From Anaerolineae bacterium (GTDB lineage: Bacteria > Chloroflexota > Anaerolineae > B4-G1 > SLSP01), in assembly GCA_016927095.1 (NCBI GenBank), contig JAFGNI010000149.1, forward strand, positions 1 to 7,078: a DNA stretch of 7,078 bases, read 5' to 3'. How positions within the stretch are numbered: the first letter of the stretch is position 1; the number at the start of each line of letters is the position of its first letter. Positions 6,301 to 7,078 of this stretch are shown here, piece by piece. The position numbers and the translations under genes are program-made. Below the pieces are notes generated by a model. It saw only the letters and a program-made list of their open reading frames with translations. It searched no databases and was not told the DNA's origin.

Positions 6301-7078
6301 ATCGGCGATGGTGGTACGACTGCCCTGGTCCAGCAGGTCGCCGCTGCAGGCGGCCATGTAGCCTTGGTCAAGGGGCTGACCTCTTTTGGCTATCTCTGCG
6401 AGGTGAAGCAGATCTCGCCGCAGACCGTGACGATCGGGCGCTGGCAGAGCGCACAATGGGAAGCTGTGGTGGCGGGCGGCAGTGCAGCAGAGAAGGCCGC
6501 CGACTATATGGATGAACACATGGGTCACTGGGAGGAGGAGCGCGCCTGCGTCGACTACTGGGAGGTGCTCAACGAGGTCGATCCCCCCACGATCTCCGGT
6601 CACGTCTGGCTGGCGGAGTTCTACAAGGCGGCGATGGCGATCGCGGAAGCCAACGGCTACAAGCTCGCGATCTTCTCCTATAGTATGGGCGTCCCCGAGA
6701 TCTATGAGTGGGAGGCGATTGCCGATACCAACGTCTTCGCCCACGCCAAGGCCGGCGGCCATATCTTGGCCCTCCACGAGTATGGAGGCCCCCTGCTGAG
6801 CGATCTCTGGGGCGAACCGTTACCCACCTATCCTGGGCAAGATCCAGAAGACCCCTCGCTGCCTCGTTATGCGGACCGGGGCGTACTTGGCGGGCGCTAC
6901 CGCCATCTCTACCGCGACATCCTGATTCCCAGAAACCAGGTGATTCCCCTGGCGATCACCGAGGCCAACCTGGCGATTGACGACGCCGATACTCGCGCCG
7001 CCTACTTCCTAGACGATATCGCCTGGTACGATGACCGGCTCCGCGAGGATGACTACGTGTTGGGGATGGCCATCTTCA
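3295..7078 (+). CDS. Secreted multidomain protein: DUF5107-like domain, two glycoside-hydrolase-like barrels, BACON/Ig-like domain; 3' truncated
   Basis: One frame stays open for 1261 codons from the ATG at 3295 to the window end. Residues 1-34 form a signal peptide: a basic start (MRDRRGRPQVRLRW), a hydrophobic core (VSLIVGLFLLFGLG) and an ALA|Q cleavage site. Residues ~60-425 resemble DUF5107, a mutarotase-like beta-sandwich (LLPELGGRIYQ, QNPVIKPTAWG, GGVEWGLP, NWHEWLGFFEY, then REVWYPV). Residues ~426-522 are beta-rich and unassigned. Residues ~523-844 are a clan GH-A-like barrel with probable acid/base Glu607 (YEIGNEPN), His692 (GYHPYG), probable nucleophile Glu737 (IWATEFNW) and the strand-8 motif FVWNLDW. 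Residues ~856-957 are a BACON/Ig-like fold (IANTGSGTLTW, GLATGYYTATLVI). Next come SYLPAVLRSY (963-972) and a Pro/Thr/Ser linker (973-995). Residues 997 onward form a second barrel with Glu1094 (VLNEVD), His1161 (LALHEYGG) and Glu1223 (AITEANL). It likely acts outside the cell on a glycan; the substrate is unknown. A GTG at 3322 is an alternative start that keeps a signal peptide. The gene starts 10 bases after the HD gene. Confidence 0.93.
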   Translation, partial: MRDRRGRPQVRLRWVSLIVGLFLLFGLGGSKALAQEDVPPGVLNDPRWTAFLNTTVFYETTISIPTYPYADYLESAYDPTYNMTYPVLDWDRYEAADPQPTPRLYQLLVMENAYLKVTLLPELGGRIYQLIDKTTGHNQLYQNPVIKPTAWGPPEQGWWLAVGGVEWGLPVEEHGYEWGQPWTWSRISSTEGVTITVQDTAGTHQRTAGDRICAAIDIHLPADRAYLVVEPRLENPTSESLDYKFWINAALAPGPANTTTEGFTFVFNAPEMSVHSTDDDRLPGAMPTVPSGPDYRFSWPEYEGVDYAKLRNWHEWLGFFEYPQATKGFIGAYDDAQGEGVLRIFPPEIATGAKGFAVGWGDDALPSWLWTDGDTTGAEVHGGVAPTFWDAATLAAGEVTTWREVWYPVRNLAGTDHQVDISAATEEGVLDVSKSGDLLHIEVLPTRYWASGETELYVWQRTTCTELAHWRLLSLGPTDGYENNLYVGDLTLDELSVAFVRVADQHVLIAYGPYDCLNPSSSEAHLGYGVNICDISHVTGLVDPLGFEWVKLWEEYSGLPAEPMSKHVLYNVDLGAYVNDLNGWRLKIRGVAQQGISIVRAYEIGNEPNVRNANWGGLAPDPQRLTELLCIAYDEIKAADPTAYVISGGLAPVGRLAPCDNPLLCNAIDERVYLQAMLDYGAAACMDGFGYHPYGFAYPPERDPLDVSNGFAFRGVEKMHDILVAAGFGEMPIWATEFNWIRQPEDDGYEFNCDVDPDYSVSFLWQEVSAATQADYLVRAFQYADEHWPWMQGMFVWNLDWHNYKTSLPCFHARYYALRRHDGSDLGAPTLAYDALAAMVKRPWAVTPAPPRPPRLAVTPATIGLISEVAQPRILTATFAIANTGSGTLTWTAVVSPQSTLEVTLTPAQGTQVTPLSVGVDTAGLATGYYTATLVIDAEPSTTLGVPQIAEVRLHVVDELARSYLPAVLRSYAAPTPSVPPPPVLTPIPSTPEGPSKIGTHAIGDGGTTALVQQVAAAGGHVALVKGLTSFGYLCEVKQISPQTVTIGRWQSAQWEAVVAGGSAAEKAADYMDEHMGHWEEERACVDYWEVLNEVDPPTISGHVWLAEFYKAAMAIAEANGYKLAIFSYSMGVPEIYEWEAIADTNVFAHAKAGGHILALHEYGGPLLSDLWGEPLPTYPGQDPEDPSLPRYADRGVLGGRYRHLYRDILIPRNQVIPLAITEANLAIDDADTRAAYFLDDIAWYDDRLREDDYVLGMAIF
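6169..6279 (+). other. YLPAVLR segment and proline-rich linker within the secreted protein
   Basis: Residues 959-972 end in SYLPAVLRSY and are followed by a low-complexity Pro/Thr/Ser stretch to about residue 995 (APTPSVPPPP, then VLTPIPSTPEGP). This separates the BACON/Ig-like domain from the second barrel. From memory, a YLPLVxR-like segment followed by such a linker, or ending the protein, is frequent in secreted Chloroflexota proteins. Its role is unknown to me. Here it is internal, so it cannot be acting as a terminal sorting tail. The linker itself is probably a flexible, possibly glycosylated spacer (inference). Confidence 0.6.

Noticed and set aside
5980..6777. 265-codon open frame on the - strand
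   Set aside because: It is antisense to the BACON-like domain, linker and second barrel, which are continuous and motif-rich on the + strand; the reverse translation is Arg/His-rich and unrecognisable.

Overview
This is a GC-rich, almost fully coding 7.1 kb bacterial fragment with three genes in a row on the + strand. Gaps are only 14 and 10 bases. Both ends are cut inside a gene, so the first lacks its 5' end and the third its 3' end. There is no rRNA, tRNA, insertion sequence, CRISPR array or convincing terminator or promoter. The lineage cannot be proved from the window. The secreted third protein strongly suggests Chloroflexota (Anaerolineae/Caldilineae type): it combines a DUF5107-like domain, a glycosidase-like barrel with a YEIGNEPN motif, and a YLPxVLR-type segment followed by a Pro/Thr/Ser linker, a style I associate with secreted proteins of that phylum. 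This is inference from remembered family patterns.

Layout. (1) 1-2688: an M16C metallopeptidase of the presequence protease (PreP/falcilysin) type. It lacks about the first 75-100 residues, including the HxxEH zinc motif, which must lie just upstream of the window. The third zinc ligand and the C-terminal Arg/Tyr substrate-binding pair are visible. (2) 2703-3284: a 193-residue HD-superfamily hydrolase of the COG2316 type, with a strong ribosome-binding site that overlaps the stop region of gene 1. (3) 3295 to beyond 7078: one uninterrupted reading frame of at least 1261 codons for a secreted multidomain protein. It has a signal peptide, a DUF5107-like mutarotase-type domain, a first (beta/alpha)8 glycoside-hydrolase-like barrel, a BACON/Ig-like domain, a YLPAVLR segment with proline-rich linker, and a second glycosidase-like barrel that runs off the window end.

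How the genes fit together. Spacing and the overlapping ribosome-binding site suggest that genes 1 and 2 are co-transcribed and translationally coupled. Gene 3 may be on the same transcript, but its start has no good ribosome-binding site and lies inside a predicted hairpin, so it may be controlled separately. No shared pathway is evident: gene 1 would degrade peptides, gene 2 is a metal-dependent hydrolase of unknown substrate, and gene 3 probably binds or cuts carbohydrate outside the cell. The most interesting item is gene 3, a two-barrel secreted protein of a family without an obvious characterised member.
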